Source: Acidobacteriota bacterium
GTDB lineage: Bacteria; Acidobacteriota; Blastocatellia; Pyrinomonadales; Pyrinomonadaceae
Assembly: GCA_016700175.1 (NCBI GenBank)
Contig: CP065003.1
Span: forward strand, 1,126,001-1,190,000
DNA: 64,000 nucleotides
Direction: 5' to 3'
Below are positions 32,260 to 41,350 of the stretch, piece by piece; the stretch's first letter is position 1; every line of letters begins with the position of its first letter. The translations under genes and the position numbers were made by a program. The notes beneath the pieces are model-generated. The model had not been told where the DNA came from. It saw only the letters and a program-made list of their open reading frames with translations, and ran no database searches.

Positions 32260-33876
32260 ATGGCGGACGGCATAATCATTCACGTCTCGGTGGGCAAGGA
32301 GCGTCGAACGGAGTATTTCGGCGAAGAAGTGATCCGTATCGGCTCCGACGCTCTCACAGAGCTTCAGATCCACTCTAAACTCGTAAAGGAGAAGGGCGTC
32401 TGGCTTCAGGTCCAGTACGGCGACGGGCTATACCGCGTGACGGACTTCAACGAGGCGCTCGGCCTGACGCTTAACGGCGACCCGATCCGAAGGTACGTTG
32501 CGCTGAAAGACGGGGATGAGATCAGGCTGGACGAAGCCGACATAGGGTTCTCTTTCTTTTCCCTTGCTTCCGAATCTTCCTTAATAACGACCAACCGCGA
32601 TCCGCACGTCGCTCCTTTTATCGAAGAGGCGGCTCTGGAAGCGGCGGCGACCGAACAAAGGGACGACGCGAAAGCATTCCTCAGAGAGTTTTCAAGGGAA
32701 CTGCTTCGAGAGATCAGTTGGACCACAAAGCTCATCGTACTCGCTCTGGTCGTCGCGGTGCTGAGCGCGGTTTTCTATCTCGGTTACGGCTTCTATTCGG
32801 AATCCGTCCTCGCCCGCAAACAGGCAGCGGAGCAGAACGAGGTCATTAACAACCTCCGGAACGAGATCAAGCGCCAGAACGATGAGCTCGGAAGTCTCAG
32901 CCAGAGCAACAAGGACATCATCCGCAATTTTTCACTTGCTTCGAATCTACGGGTCGAGTACGGAAACGGAGTGTGCCTGATAGTCGGCGTTTACGATCTT
33001 GTCGACCGGCGGTCCGGAAAAATGCTCAGGTATCCTGATCCGGCCTCGATGGGCCCGGACTCGCTTGAGCTACAGCAGTCGGAAGAAGGCATCTATGAGA
33101 TCCCCGCGATGCAGGGCCTGACCACGGAAGGCGGCGGCACACCGGTCGAATACGACTTCATCGGCACCGGATTCCACGTCGGGAACGGCTTCATCGTCAC
33201 AAACCGCCACGTGGTGCAGCCCTGGACCGAGGACGACATGGTCAAACAGCTGATTAGGGAAAACGGAGGCCGCGCGAGGGTCAAGAAACTGGTCGCATAT
33301 TTCCCGGGGATCGTCACGCCGTTCCAGATCCAGATCAAAAAACTGGGCGGGCGCGAGGATGTTGCCGTGGTGTCGATCACCGGCGAAGAGGACCTCAGCT
33401 CGATCCCGGTCCTACCCATCGAGAGCGATTCGGAGTCGATCGCGATCGGAAAGACCGTCGTGTCGATGGGCTATCCGAACGGTCCGGACCGGCTCTTGAC
33501 GATGGTTGACGATGAAGAGGCAAAGAGAATAATCCCGAGGTTTGGCGGCTCTCGTCAGGCGTTGATAAGTTATCTTGCACAGACGGGAAAGATTACTCCC
33601 CTCACCACTCAAGGAGCGATCACCGACCTCGACAGCAAGCGGGTCGTCCACGACGCGAAGACAGCCGAAGGCGGATCGGGAGCTCCGCTGTTCGGACAGT
33701 CCGGCAAGGTGATAGGAGTCAACTTCGGGGTCTTCACAGAAAACTCCGCATCGAACCTTGCCGTGCCTATCCGATTCGCGGTCTCGCTGCTCGAGGAGTC
33801 AGGCTGGACCGCGGGGGAACCCGCTTCGCAGGCGCAAACAACGACGGGCGCTTCGAAGGACAAGTCCGGCGACTAG
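32260..33876 (+). CDS. FHA-like domain, TM segment and trypsin-like protease fusion
   Basis: A 538-residue membrane protein. Residues 5-105 look like a divergent FHA domain (GEEVIRIGSDALTELQIHS, then LTLNGDPIRRYVALKDGDEI). A TM segment (LIVLALVVAVLSAVFYLGYG) lies at 158-177, followed by a coiled coil. The C-terminal chymotrypsin-like domain (about 290-520) carries GTGFHVGNGFIVTNRHVV with His317, REDVAVVSI with Asp367 and AEGGSGAPLFG with Ser473. An FHA domain reads phosphothreonine in the cytoplasm, so the protein could couple Ser/Thr kinase signalling to periplasmic proteolysis (inference). Its last four bases overlap the convergent regulator gene. Confidence 0.82.
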   Translation: MADGIIIHVSVGKERRTEYFGEEVIRIGSDALTELQIHSKLVKEKGVWLQVQYGDGLYRVTDFNEALGLTLNGDPIRRYVALKDGDEIRLDEADIGFSFFSLASESSLITTNRDPHVAPFIEEAALEAAATEQRDDAKAFLREFSRELLREISWTTKLIVLALVVAVLSAVFYLGYGFYSESVLARKQAAEQNEVINNLRNEIKRQNDELGSLSQSNKDIIRNFSLASNLRVEYGNGVCLIVGVYDLVDRRSGKMLRYPDPASMGPDSLELQQSEEGIYEIPAMQGLTTEGGGTPVEYDFIGTGFHVGNGFIVTNRHVVQPWTEDDMVKQLIRENGGRARVKKLVAYFPGIVTPFQIQIKKLGGREDVAVVSITGEEDLSSIPVLPIESDSESIAIGKTVVSMGYPNGPDRLLTMVDDEEAKRIIPRFGGSRQALISYLAQTGKITPLTTQGAITDLDSKRVVHDAKTAEGGSGAPLFGQSGKVIGVNFGVFTENSASNLAVPIRFAVSLLEESGWTAGEPASQAQTTTGASKDKSGD

Positions 33877-35852
33877 CTTTCGCCGTCTCCCTGCCTCCAG
33901 CCCGCCGAGACTTCAACATCCGAAATCAAAGCCGCGAACCTTGGATCCTGCCTCAGCGGATCGAGGTTCGGATCGTGTCTCAGAACGAAGAGTTCAACCG
34001 TCTCGTTCCTGATCGCGGTCTCTATCTCGCGAAACGCCGATTCCCTGTCGCCGATGGAAATGAGCGCCATCGCGGTCAGAATAGAGTAGTCGTCCGCATT
34101 TTCGAATTCCGATGCCTTCTGAATCATCTTTCGCGCTCCTGCCTGATCGCCTTTCCTGGCAAGAACTCTGGCGAGGAACAGCCTGACGGCAGGATTCGAT
34201 TCGTTCTTCGGCAGAGATTCCCTCAGCTTCGCTTCCAGCTGATCGAACTTCCCCTCCATTTCCAGAACCTGGAGCAGTCTCCAGCGCGCCTCGCCGGCGT
34301 TCGGATCTATCTCGAGCGCGCGGTCGCAGAACTTGCCGGCCTCCGCGGGCTTTCGCGCCAGGTAGTAGAAATGCGCCATGTAGAGATTGAGATAGGTCGA
34401 CTGCGGATCGAGATCCAGCGCGAGCTTCATCTCGTCGATCGCTTTTTCAATGTTCCCGCGGTTCGCGTACATCCACGCGATCCTGTGCCTTGAATGCGCG
34501 TCGTTCGGCTTAAGGTCAAGAGACGAACGCATCAGCTCGAAGGCCTCCACGCCGCGTTTCCTTGAAGCATAGACAAGAGCCTTGGCGGACTTTGCCTCGG
34601 CACACTCGTTGTCAAGCCGAAGCGCTTTGTTCGCCATCTCTTCGCCCAGCCGCAGCGCCTTCTCGCGGTCCATCAGGTCCTCAAGAAAACCGTAGTGGGC
34701 ATACGTGTCAGCAAGGTAGGCATAGGCAAGCGCAAAGTGTGGGTCCTTTTCGATCGCTTTCTGAAAATGCGGTATCGCACTCTCAAAACCGACCTTGGTA
34801 TGCTGGCTCCAGTATGCGAGTCCGGTCGAGTACGCCTGATAAGCCTCGGGATCCGAGGTGTATTGTTTGAACGGAAACGACCTCTCGTTCGCCCTGAAAC
34901 CGAGCGCGACCTTCTGTGCCACTCGCTCGGAGATAGCGTCCTGCAGCGCGAAGATATCGGTGTACTCTTCGTCGAACGTCTCGGTCCACACCTGCTTCTT
35001 GCCGGCAACGCTGTAAAGCTGCGTGGTAACCCTGACCTTCCCGTTCTCGCGCTGGATCGAGCCCTCGATCACATAGTCGACATTCAGCGCCTTCCCGACC
35101 TCGAAAAGATCGTTCGTATCCCCGCTTGCGTAACGGATGATCGAGGTTGTCGGCCTTACAGCAATGCTGTCGATGTTCGCAAGCTTCGCGATGATCACGT
35201 CGGCGATGCCGAGGCCGAGCTTTTCGTCCTTTTCTTCCGAGATCTGCTTGAAGGGAAGCACAGCGATAGAACCCGGTCCGCCGTCCACTACCGCCGCCCC
35301 GGCGCCGGAAAAATATACAATCGCGGCGACCAGCACGGCGCACAATCCGATCAGCCCGAACGCTGTCCGGAAGCTTCCGCGATCGTTTCCCGGTGGGGCG
35401 CCGGGACCCTTCGAACCGGGGACGGGTACATGGGCAGGGATGGCGGGTCCCGATCCGGGATCGGAATAGTGAAGCGAAGTTGAGTCTTCCGAGTCGTGCT
35501 CCGGCCCTTCATCGGGCGTGTCGACGACCTCTTCCACCTGAGCGATGAACCTGTATCCGGTCTTTGGAATTGTCTCGATGAACATGCGCTCCGATCCTTT
35601 CTGGCCGAGCGCTTTCCGAAGCATGTAGATATGCTGGGTAAGGTTGGCCTCCTCTACGTAGTTGCCTTCCCAGAGAGTGTCCAGGAGTTCGTCCTTCTTC
35701 AAGACGCGCGCCCGGTTTTCGATCAGGTATTGCAGGAGTTCGAAGCTTTTCTGGGTGAGCGGAACGGGCTCTCCGTCCTCAAGCAGGCGGTAGTTGGCGA
35801 GATCGAGGCGGAAGCCTCCGAAATCGTAGAACTGGACATTGTTTTCTGACAT
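33873..35852 (-). CDS. Winged-helix regulator with TM segment and TPR repeats (CadC-like)
   Basis: A 659-residue membrane-bound regulator. Residues about 8-105 form an OmpR-type winged helix (FGGFRLDLANYRLLEDGEPV, LTQKSFELLQYLIENRARV, ETIPKTGYRFIA). One TM segment (FGLIGLCAVLVAAIVYFSG) lies near 172-190. Next comes a TolB-like N-domain (SIAVLPFKQISEEKDEKLGLG, FVIEGSIQRENGKVRVTTQL region), then about 8 TPR units, for example HFALAYAYLADTYAHYGFL and PNDAHSRHRIAWMYANRGNI. The cytoplasmic DNA-binding part and periplasmic TPR sensor match the CadC/ToxR architecture that is expanded in Acidobacteriota. Start 35852 (MSENNVQFYDFGG) is preferred. Targets are unknown. Confidence 0.9.
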   Translation of the reverse strand: MSENNVQFYDFGGFRLDLANYRLLEDGEPVPLTQKSFELLQYLIENRARVLKKDELLDTLWEGNYVEEANLTQHIYMLRKALGQKGSERMFIETIPKTGYRFIAQVEEVVDTPDEGPEHDSEDSTSLHYSDPGSGPAIPAHVPVPGSKGPGAPPGNDRGSFRTAFGLIGLCAVLVAAIVYFSGAGAAVVDGGPGSIAVLPFKQISEEKDEKLGLGIADVIIAKLANIDSIAVRPTTSIIRYASGDTNDLFEVGKALNVDYVIEGSIQRENGKVRVTTQLYSVAGKKQVWTETFDEEYTDIFALQDAISERVAQKVALGFRANERSFPFKQYTSDPEAYQAYSTGLAYWSQHTKVGFESAIPHFQKAIEKDPHFALAYAYLADTYAHYGFLEDLMDREKALRLGEEMANKALRLDNECAEAKSAKALVYASRKRGVEAFELMRSSLDLKPNDAHSRHRIAWMYANRGNIEKAIDEMKLALDLDPQSTYLNLYMAHFYYLARKPAEAGKFCDRALEIDPNAGEARWRLLQVLEMEGKFDQLEAKLRESLPKNESNPAVRLFLARVLARKGDQAGARKMIQKASEFENADDYSILTAMALISIGDRESAFREIETAIRNETVELFVLRHDPNLDPLRQDPRFAALISDVEVSAGWRQGDGES

Positions 35853-36355
35853 TTGCAGACCCCTCAGCGCAAAAACAATTAGCCCGTAAAGTGTGTTGTG
35901 GATCGATACGGCCGCTGCTTGTAAATTCACTGGCCGTCCGATAGATTGCTACTTTGATCTCATACTGCTGATCCGGGGCGTTCACGGGGTCCAGGTCAGA
36001 CTGCTTTCGCGGGATCGTTTCGGCTTTCGGAGCCCGACCTCGCAATTAGGAATGTTAGCTGGGATGAACCGGCTTGGATGATGACAGGTTTCGTGATCTC
36101 GATCTAGATCAATTCACCCGGCCCCCTTTTGCGCCTTAGCCCGTAGGATGCGGCGACTCGGAACAGCAACCATCAAATCTCTTTAAAATCACTGTGAATG
36201 CGGCGGCAATCTGTAAATGGCCTGTTTACAGTGATTTATGCAGGCTGTATCGTCCGGGATTTGATAAGTAATTGAGATCTTTCCACAGAGAACCGTGCTA
36301 TCTTCTCTGTTTTTGCCCGAATTCTACCTGCACCTGAGATCAGCACCGACCTTTG
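35853..36355. other. Divergent intergenic region, 503 bp, with palindromic operator
   Basis: It separates the TPR regulator and the ABC permease gene. It contains the inverted repeats at 36186-36237, a GATCTAGATC palindrome near 36102, and AT-rich DNA with possible promoters, but no convincing gene. Confidence 0.5.
36186..36237. promoter_or_regulatory. Nested inverted repeats, probable operator
   Basis: AAATCACTGT (36186-36195) is the exact reverse complement of ACAGTGATTT (36228-36237). Inside, CTGTAAA (36211-36217) pairs with TTTACAG (36225-36231). The half-site CTGTRAA therefore occurs three times. It lies about 120 bp before the permease gene and 340 bp before the TPR regulator. Confidence 0.6.
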
Positions 36356-37459
36356 ATGAACAACCTAGTCTTTTCAAATTTCCTGCACAGGCCGGCCAGG
36401 ACGATCGTGAGCGTTACCGGAATTGCCATCGGCGTACTCCTGATCGTGTTCACGGTCGGGCTGGCCAACGGATCGATGCGCGAACGCGCCCAGCGCGAGG
36501 CCAATGTCGGCGCCGAGATCTTCTTCCGTCCTCCGGGAAGCGTCGGGATCAGCGGATCGGAATCGTTCGTCCTTCCGGTCGAGATGAGCGCCGATCTGGA
36601 AAAAGTCGAAGGCGTTGCCAAAGCAGTGGCTATCGGGCAGAGCACGGTCGAGGTCCGCGACTCGAATACGGGCGAACGGCTGATCGACGGGATCGACTTC
36701 GAGACCTACGCTCCGATGGTAAAGATGGCGGTGATCGAGGGACGGAAGCTCAACGACGCCGGCGACGAGGCGATCATCGACACCGCCTTTCAGCGGCAGA
36801 AGAACCTGACAATAGGCGATTCGCTGGAAATGTGGGAGCGCGAGTTCCGGATCGTCGGCACGTACGAACCCGCAGCTGGAGCCCGGGTGAAAGTCCCTCT
36901 CCAGACGATGCAGGACCAGCTCGGCGGAAGAGGAAAGGCGACCGCGTTTCTTGTCAAGATCAAACAGGGGTTCACGGATTCGCAGGTGGCGGGGAATCTC
37001 CACAAGGTGTTCCCCGACAACCAGATTCTCCTGACGAAAGATCTTGAAGAACTCTATATGTCTGCGATCCCCGCTCTCAACGTGATGCTCAACGTGATAA
37101 TCGGCGTGGCCGCAGTCATCAGCGCCCTTGTCGTGCTACTGACGATGTACACGACGGTCACAGAACGGACGCGGCAGATCGGGATTATGAAATCGCTCGG
37201 GATGCCGAACTTCTCGATCGCCTGGCTGATCACTCAGGAGGCGCTTTTGATCAGCTTCGCCGGGATCGTACTGGGCATCGTTCTGACGATCGTGCTGAGG
37301 GCGCTCCTGGGACTGATCACCACGCTCGAGGTGGAATTAAGCCCGCTTGTCCTGCTGATCGTGTTCGTTGTGGGATTGATCGGAGGCGCGCTCGGCGGAA
37401 TGTACCCGGCGTTGCGCGCCGCCCGGATGGATGCTGTCGAGTCGTTGAGCTACGAGTGA
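36356..37459 (+). CDS. ABC transporter permease, MacB/FtsX type
   Basis: A 367-residue inner-membrane protein. It begins with a TM segment (TIVSVTGIAIGVLLIVFTVG), followed by a large periplasmic MacB-PCD domain (about 45-230, with GIDFETYAPMVKMAVIEGR and DEAIIDTAFQRQ). Three further TM segments are LNVIIGVAAVISALVVLLTM, ALLISFAGIVLGIVLTIVL and LLIVFVVGLIGGALGGMYPA; the protein ends ARMDAVESLSYE, the FtsX tail. MKSLGMPN matches the coupling helix. ATPase and membrane-fusion genes are not adjacent, which is unusual because these usually form an operon. The nearby operator may control it. Confidence 0.88.
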   Translation: MNNLVFSNFLHRPARTIVSVTGIAIGVLLIVFTVGLANGSMRERAQREANVGAEIFFRPPGSVGISGSESFVLPVEMSADLEKVEGVAKAVAIGQSTVEVRDSNTGERLIDGIDFETYAPMVKMAVIEGRKLNDAGDEAIIDTAFQRQKNLTIGDSLEMWEREFRIVGTYEPAAGARVKVPLQTMQDQLGGRGKATAFLVKIKQGFTDSQVAGNLHKVFPDNQILLTKDLEELYMSAIPALNVMLNVIIGVAAVISALVVLLTMYTTVTERTRQIGIMKSLGMPNFSIAWLITQEALLISFAGIVLGIVLTIVLRALLGLITTLEVELSPLVLLIVFVVGLIGGALGGMYPALRAARMDAVESLSYE

Positions 37460-37602
37460 TGAACCTGCAGGTTCCAGAACTGAGAAGAAAGAAAAGAGGA
37501 CCGAGTCAAAGCGGAGTCACAGTACGGGTCATCGGGCGTGTTAAATCTTGATCATCCTTCCCATCTTGTTCTTTCTGTACTGGACCTCTTCTTTTCTTTA
37601 CC

Positions 37603-37630
37603 TTTGAACCTTGAACTTTGAACTTTCTTC
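37603..37630. repeat. Period-7 repeat (TTTGAAC type)
   Basis: TTTGAAC, CTTGAAC, TTTGAAC, TTTCTTC. The array abuts the stop codon of the following minus-strand gene at 37631. An imperfect inverted companion (AGAAAGAAAAGAGGACC) is at 37485-37501 and matches GGACCTCTTCTTTTCTTT at 37583-37600. Confidence 0.65.
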
Positions 37631-39175
37631 TTACCGCCTTCCCCTCATTTCCGCCGAAGCCGATGCCATAAACGCCTCGACGTCCTCGATCGATCTCGGG
37701 AGCGCCTTCGACATCCACTCGACGCCGTTCCTCGTGACCAGCATGTCGTCCTCGATCCGGATGCCGATACTCGCGTACTTCTCGAAGCTCGCCTTGATCG
37801 CTTTCTTCATCTCGGCGTTCGCAGGCGTGTCCGGAAGATAATCGAGCGCGTCCTCGCGGATGTATATCCCGGGCTCGTTCGTAATGACCATGCCTTCCGC
37901 GAACGTGCCGTAGCCTCCCACGTCGTGGACGTTCATCCCGATCCAGTGACCCCAGCCGTGCATGTACCACAGAGTGTATTGCGGCCGTTTCATGGTCTGT
38001 CCGTTGAACTCGAAATCGTAGGTCGCCCCTTTCGAAGTGACCAGCCCGAGCTTCACGAGACCGTCCTCGATCGTGTTCGCCGCTGCGCGGCTGGCCTGTC
38101 CGACGGTCGATCCGGGCTTCATCGTTGAGGCCGCGGCTTCCTGGGCGTCATAGACGATCTGGTAGATGTCGGCCTGTTCCTTCGTGAACTTCCCGTTCAC
38201 GGGGAAGGTCCGGGTGATATCGGCGGTGTAGTGCTGATATTCGGCTCCGACGTCCATCAGCAGGAGCTCGCCTTTCTTCACTCGTCCCTGCGACTCCACG
38301 TAATGAAGCGTCGTGGCGTTCTCGCCGCAGCCCACGATCGAGGGATAGCCCCAGAAGTCGGCGTTCCTTCGGCGGAACGTGTATTCGACCTCCGCCTGGA
38401 CCTCGTACTCCCAGTCGGAGATGCCGGCGACTCCCATCGAGCGCCCCAAGGCCTCCGTCGTGATGTCGATCGCGTGCTGAAGCAGCTTAAGTTCGTACGG
38501 GGACTTGACCAGACGCAGATCGGCAAAGATAGGCTCCGAATTCTCGACCTTGTAACCCGAAAGCTCTTCCGCCAGCGCCTGCTCGCGCCCGTACTCCCGT
38601 TCGTCTTCGCCGGTCAGAAGATAAACGCTCGCCGGCGCCGAGGGCCCTGTCAGCGAGGCATTCTCGAAGGAGAACTCCTTCTTTTCTTTGAGTGCCGCGA
38701 TGAAGTCCTTCCAGTTCGCGGAATCGATCACGTTCGATATCCCGGAGATCCCCGTCGCCTCTTCGTTGGAGAGCATACGGCCGTTCCAGGTCTCGAACTG
38801 CGGATTGCGCTTCGGAAGGAAAAGGTACTCACCGACCGAACCGCCGTTCTTGGTCAGCACAAGGTTCGCGCCGTTCTGGCCGATCGCCGTAAGGTAAAAC
38901 AGGTTGTTCTCCTGTCTGTAGTGGTAATCGACGTCGTTGGTGTAGATCTTCGGCTCGGCGCTGATCAGGATCAGGATGCTGTTGTCCGCCATCTTCGCCG
39001 CGACCTTATCCCTTCGGCGCTTCAGCTCGTCGTGGCGTTCCTTAGTGGTGAAGACCGGGGCCTTCGGAGTCACCCTGATCGCCTTCGAAGGATCGGCGGG
39101 CGTGTCCGGGACAGCCGCCGGAACGGTGATGAACAGAAATGAGATCAGCGCGAACAGAGCGATGACTTGCTTCAT
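37631..39175 (-). CDS. Exported Xaa-Pro aminopeptidase (M24B)
   Basis: A 514-residue metallopeptidase with a signal peptide (MKQVIALFALISFLFITVPA), so it works outside the cytoplasm. The N-terminal creatinase-like domain includes DNSILILISAEPKIY and YRQENNLFYLTAI. The pita-bread catalytic domain carries the five metal ligands: Asp in LLMDVGAEY, Asp in YTADITRTFPVNGK, His in WGHWIGMNVHDVGG, Glu in VITNEPGIYI and Glu in GIRIEDDMLVT. This matches PepP-type enzymes that release N-terminal residues before proline. It lies 35 bp downstream of the NHL-M23 lipoprotein gene on the same strand. Confidence 0.93.
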   Translation of the reverse strand: MKQVIALFALISFLFITVPAAVPDTPADPSKAIRVTPKAPVFTTKERHDELKRRRDKVAAKMADNSILILISAEPKIYTNDVDYHYRQENNLFYLTAIGQNGANLVLTKNGGSVGEYLFLPKRNPQFETWNGRMLSNEEATGISGISNVIDSANWKDFIAALKEKKEFSFENASLTGPSAPASVYLLTGEDEREYGREQALAEELSGYKVENSEPIFADLRLVKSPYELKLLQHAIDITTEALGRSMGVAGISDWEYEVQAEVEYTFRRRNADFWGYPSIVGCGENATTLHYVESQGRVKKGELLLMDVGAEYQHYTADITRTFPVNGKFTKEQADIYQIVYDAQEAAASTMKPGSTVGQASRAAANTIEDGLVKLGLVTSKGATYDFEFNGQTMKRPQYTLWYMHGWGHWIGMNVHDVGGYGTFAEGMVITNEPGIYIREDALDYLPDTPANAEMKKAIKASFEKYASIGIRIEDDMLVTRNGVEWMSKALPRSIEDVEAFMASASAEMRGRR

Positions 39176-39210
39176 AGATCGTTTCCTCTGAATGAAAATA
39201 GAATGGGTTG

Positions 39211-41244
39211 CTACCGGTTGCGAACCGGAACGCGGGCAGCAGCTGTGTTTCCAAAATAGTCTCCGGCGATGACCTCGATCTCGTAGTCTCCGGGTTCGAG
39301 TCTCGAGAAATTGATGAATCCTTCTCCTGCCTTACCTGATTTCAGCCGGTTCGATACGATGTACCGGAAGACGGTTGGTCCCGTTGCCCCGGACCTGCTT
39401 CCGACCGCATAAACAAGATCCGCGATGCGGTCATCCGGAAGCTCGTCGAATATCATCGTCCAGGCATCCTCGTTTGTTCCGCCGACCTGCCTGCCGTTTG
39501 GATCGAAGAGCCTGTATCCGAGCTTGTATATCCCGAGCCGCCTTCGTTCGGCGTTCCCGTCCATACGGTCGTACCCTTCGGCGACGATCCTTACGCGTCC
39601 GTCCACCTTAATACGGTCCTCATCGCCGACGGTTTCACGCGGCTCCCAGTTTTCTGTAAAGAGCTCGACCTTTTCAAGAACCGGTGAGATCGAGTCCGAC
39701 ACGCCCGGCAGAACAAATCCCCACAATCCGTTGAACTCCCTGCCCGGGGCACCGACAACCAAATGCACGTGATTCATCCTGTTCAGTGTTCCGACCGGCT
39801 CTGCGGTCTTGAACGAAGTGCCGCGAGGTACGCGAACCGACAGCTCTTCGCCTTCCCCGTCAAGAATGAACCGCGGATCGCTGTACCGCTCGCCGTCGGT
39901 CGTCCTCCCGATGTTTACGTGGATGTACCCGTGGAGCGGGAGCCTTATCAGTTCGCGCAATGTGCCCACATTCTGAACCGCTTCGGGGTCAAGCAGCTTC
40001 TCGTCCATCACGAAACGAGCGGTCTCGCCATAGCCTCCCGTGATGTCGAGCCCGTTGTGGAAATAGACGGGCGAATCCGGCGTGTCGCGCTCGCCTCTGA
40101 TCTCGCCGAACGTGCCCGCGATCTCCCTGACGGCATCCGGCGGATCGTAAGGCCACACTCCCGAACGCTGAAAGCCATTTGTGGTCCACTTGCGGCTCTC
40201 TTCGAACTTCTCCCTGGTTTCGACCTCGCCAAACCGGCCGCCGAATGCTCTGACCAGGCCGTTGTCGGAGTCCGAAACAAAGAGATCGCCCGCTTCCGCG
40301 ACCGCAACGCCGCTGACGCGGCTGAACCGGCTCAAGCCATCTTCGCGGTCCTCAAACCCGCGGCGCTTTGAAGTGATCGTCTCTACGATGGGCGTGATTC
40401 GCGCGCCGATCACACGGACTGCGTCGCCGTCGGCGACGTAGATCTCGCCCGACTTTCCCAGTGCGACATCCGTCGGAGCCGAGAACGAAGCGCTTCGCAG
40501 ATCGCGGTCGCGCACGTAACTTTCGCCGTTTCCCGCGAGCGTGATCGTTCTGCCGTCCGGATCGACGATCCTGAGACGCCTGTTACCCAGGTCGGCGACC
40601 AGAAGGCGGCCGCCGGGAAGCATCGCCAGCCCTGAAGGAGTGTCGAACCGCGCGTCGTTCCCGGCTCCGTCCGAGTATCCGCGCCCGGAACCGGCTAGCG
40701 TCCTCACTTCCCCATTCTCGATAACGCGAATGCGGTCGTTGTAGGAATCGGCGACGAATATCCGCCCGCCGTCGACCGCGATGCCGATCGGCCCACGGAA
40801 CCTGGCCTCGCCCGTCTTTCCGTCAAGAAACCCCGATTCGCCCGGTGTGCCTGCGACCAGCGAGACCTCGCCTTCCGGCGAAACCCGCCGGATCGTATGG
40901 TCGCCCGAATCGGCGACAAGCACGCTTCCGTCGTCTTCGATCGCGATGTGAGAAGGAGTGTGCAGTTTGTCGGTGAGCACGGCGTCCTTCGAACAGTCCG
41001 AAGGCCTGCGGCAGGACGATCCCTCCGTCGGAATGACCATCAATCTTCCTTTCGCGCCGTCGGAGATATAAAGCGATCCGTCCTTCATCTCGATCCCGAA
41101 CGGCTCGCCGCCTTGGAATCCGAAGTCGTGCTTCGTACGGACGATCTTCAGATCGGGAGGATCCGAGGACCGCAGGCCGCATGCAGAGGAGAGTGCAACG
41201 ATCGCTGTCGCGGCAAAAACTATGAGTGTTCTCGGGAAATACAT
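39211..41244 (-). CDS. NHL beta-propeller and M23-like domain lipoprotein
   Basis: A 677-residue exported protein with a lipobox (TAIVALSSAC, Cys22). Residues about 45-370 form an NHL propeller, with repeats such as SHIAIEDDGSVLVADSGDHT, PIGIAVDGGRIFVADSYNDR and PSGLAMLPGGRLLVADLGNR. The second half has VYFHNGLDITGGYGE (H-x3-D) and, about 100 residues later, NHVHLVVGAPG (HxH), the zinc pattern of LytM/M23 peptidases. C-terminal Ig-like strands end in FINFSRLEPGDYEIEVIAG. The combination of a propeller with an M23-like domain is uncommon. Either a cell-wall peptidase or a degenerate binding domain is possible. Confidence 0.8.
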   Translation of the reverse strand: MYFPRTLIVFAATAIVALSSACGLRSSDPPDLKIVRTKHDFGFQGGEPFGIEMKDGSLYISDGAKGRLMVIPTEGSSCRRPSDCSKDAVLTDKLHTPSHIAIEDDGSVLVADSGDHTIRRVSPEGEVSLVAGTPGESGFLDGKTGEARFRGPIGIAVDGGRIFVADSYNDRIRVIENGEVRTLAGSGRGYSDGAGNDARFDTPSGLAMLPGGRLLVADLGNRRLRIVDPDGRTITLAGNGESYVRDRDLRSASFSAPTDVALGKSGEIYVADGDAVRVIGARITPIVETITSKRRGFEDREDGLSRFSRVSGVAVAEAGDLFVSDSDNGLVRAFGGRFGEVETREKFEESRKWTTNGFQRSGVWPYDPPDAVREIAGTFGEIRGERDTPDSPVYFHNGLDITGGYGETARFVMDEKLLDPEAVQNVGTLRELIRLPLHGYIHVNIGRTTDGERYSDPRFILDGEGEELSVRVPRGTSFKTAEPVGTLNRMNHVHLVVGAPGREFNGLWGFVLPGVSDSISPVLEKVELFTENWEPRETVGDEDRIKVDGRVRIVAEGYDRMDGNAERRRLGIYKLGYRLFDPNGRQVGGTNEDAWTMIFDELPDDRIADLVYAVGSRSGATGPTVFRYIVSNRLKSGKAGEGFINFSRLEPGDYEIEVIAGDYFGNTAAARVPVRNR

Positions 41245-41350
41245 CTGTAGCGGAAGCGGCCAGGTCTACGTGTCTGCCGTCGGCAAAGAATGCCAGACAC
41301 TAATTTGCTATGATTGGGACGAATCTTCAAATCGGACTCGGGAGGAAACG

